A stretch of DNA of 35,033 nucleotides from Gemmatimonadaceae bacterium (GTDB lineage: Bacteria; Gemmatimonadota; Gemmatimonadetes; Gemmatimonadales; Gemmatimonadaceae). Both the position numbers and the translations under genes were made by a program. Under the pieces are notes generated by a model. The model was not told the origin of the DNA and ran no database searches. It saw only the letters and a list, made by a program, of their open reading frames with translations. The stretch lies in the NCBI GenBank assembly GCA_016741895.1, contig JACVCT010000009.1, positions 1 to 35,033 of the forward strand. Direction: 5' to 3'. Numbering within the stretch: the stretch's first letter is position 1; every line of letters begins with the position of its first letter. This document shows positions 31,816-35,033 of this stretch, in pieces.

Positions 31816-32699
31816 TGGACGACGCCAAACCACGCCGGCGGTTGCGTCCGCGGCAGGCGGCCGCCATCGCGCTGCCAAACGGGTTCACGCTGGCGAACCT
31901 GTTCTTCGGCATCTTTGCCATCGTGTCGGCGTCGCGCGGCAACTTCGACGCGGCCGCGCGGTTCATCGTGTTCGGCGCCATTGCCGACTCGCTCGACGGG
32001 CGCATTGCGCGCGCCACCAAGACGGGCTCGCGCTTCGGCGAGGAACTCGATTCGCTGGTGGATGCCATTTCCTTTGGCACCGCGCCGGCGCTGATCATGT
32101 ACTTCGCGGTGTTCCAGAGTTCGCGGTGGGAGTGGATCTTCTGCTTCTTCTTCACCGCCTGCGCCGTCATGCGCCTGGCGCGCTTCAACGTGGAGCAGGC
32201 CGGCCGCAAGACCACGCACTTCATGGGACTGCCGAGCCCCGCGGCGGGCATGACGCTGGCCACGTACTACTGGTTCAGTCAGACGCCGCTGTACACCGAG
32301 ACGCTGATCGGTGACCTCCCCTGGCACCAGATGCTGCGCTGGGTCATGCTCGGTCTCGGCATGCTGATGATCAGCAACGTGCAGTACGCCAAGGTGCCCA
32401 CGGTCAACTTCCGCACCATCAAGGGCATACTCGGGTTCCTGCTCGTGGTGGGCACCTTCATTGGCGTGATCTTCCTGCCCAAGAAGTTCTTCTTCCCGGC
32501 GCTGATGGGCTATGTGCTCTTCGGCATCGGGCGCACCGTGTTTCTCGGTCTGCTCGACCGTCTGCCCGGCCGCGAGGATGCGGACGAGGACGACGACGAG
32601 CGCATGGAACCGAGCACTCCCCGCCGTCGCCGTCGGCGCCGGCGTTCCCCACGTCCCCCTTCCGGTCAAGAGACCGGTTCCGAGGAGTCTTCCGCATGA
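31812..32699 (+). CDS. pssA: CDP-diacylglycerol-serine O-phosphatidyltransferase
   Basis: DSLDGRIARATKTGSRFGEELDSLVDAISFG (CDP-alcohol phosphotransferase motif). Confidence 0.93.
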   Translation: MMDDAKPRRRLRPRQAAAIALPNGFTLANLFFGIFAIVSASRGNFDAAARFIVFGAIADSLDGRIARATKTGSRFGEELDSLVDAISFGTAPALIMYFAVFQSSRWEWIFCFFFTACAVMRLARFNVEQAGRKTTHFMGLPSPAAGMTLATYYWFSQTPLYTETLIGDLPWHQMLRWVMLGLGMLMISNVQYAKVPTVNFRTIKGILGFLLVVGTFIGVIFLPKKFFFPALMGYVLFGIGRTVFLGLLDRLPGREDADEDDDERMEPSTPRRRRRRRRSPRPPSGQETGSEESSA

Positions 32700-32949
32700 G
32701 CCGTTTCCGTTGCGCCATCCACATCGTTCCGCGGCGCGGCATCCTCGATCCGCAGGGCAAGGCGGTGGCCGACGCCCTGCACTCGCTGGGCTTCGCCGCC
32801 GTTGGCGATGTGCGCGTGGGCCGCTACGTGATCGTGGAGACGGAAGCCGCTTCGGCTGACGCGGCACGCGAGAGCCTGCGCGCCATGTGCGACAAGCTGC
32901 TCGCCAATCCCGTCACGGAAGACTACGACATTGCCAGCGTGGAGCCCGC

Positions 32950-32953
<4 letters not shown>
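32696..32953 (+). CDS. purS: Phosphoribosylformylglycinamidine synthase subunit PurS
   Basis: 85 aa, VPRRGILDPQGKAVADALHSLGFAAVGDVRVGRYVIVE; upstream of purQ. Confidence 0.94.

Positions 32954-35033
<2,080 letters not shown>

Overview
The window is a gene-dense, high-GC bacterial segment (about 28 CDSs, no rRNA, tRNA or CRISPR seen). The gene complement is mostly housekeeping. I suspect a Gemmatimonadota-like source, but that is inference only. Minus-strand block 1 (17067 down to 3881) is one tightly overlapped run: aspS - phoH - ybeY - two CNNM/CorC-like genes - meaB - methylmalonyl-CoA mutase large subunit - SAM methyltransferase - mutase B12 subunit - acyl-CoA carboxylase beta - AtuA (DUF1446) - AtuA-like C-terminal domain protein - a 51-aa TM ORF. 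It ends at a strong hairpin at 3786-3816. Minus-strand block 2 holds GAF-trpD and trpC-F-B-A-yqeK-like-lytR_C, split by an oppositely oriented lexA. Plus-strand genes are an orphan 241-aa protein, an outer-membrane-type protein, rlmN, lexA, truA-degP and purB-purC-(50 aa TM)-pssA-purS-purQ-purL. The points most worth a second look are: (1) lexA is frameshifted at a G9 tract before its catalytic Lys, with a 16-bp tandem duplication at the lexA/trpD convergent ends that gives both frames the same LRRY* tail; (2) two near-identical direct repeats (CTTC-N7-[CT]TTC spacing) in the lexA/trpC intergenic region look like a candidate SOS operator; (3) the methyltransferase seems to start at CTG in a CTGA overlap; (4) both ends of the window are anomalous: an in-frame PurL-to-chemotaxis-receptor (MCP) switch at about 34793, probably a chimera, and a RecQ N-terminus with a degraded Walker A at 1-110; (5) a divergently placed orphan protein at 3034-3759. 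I found no convincing new defence or mobile system.
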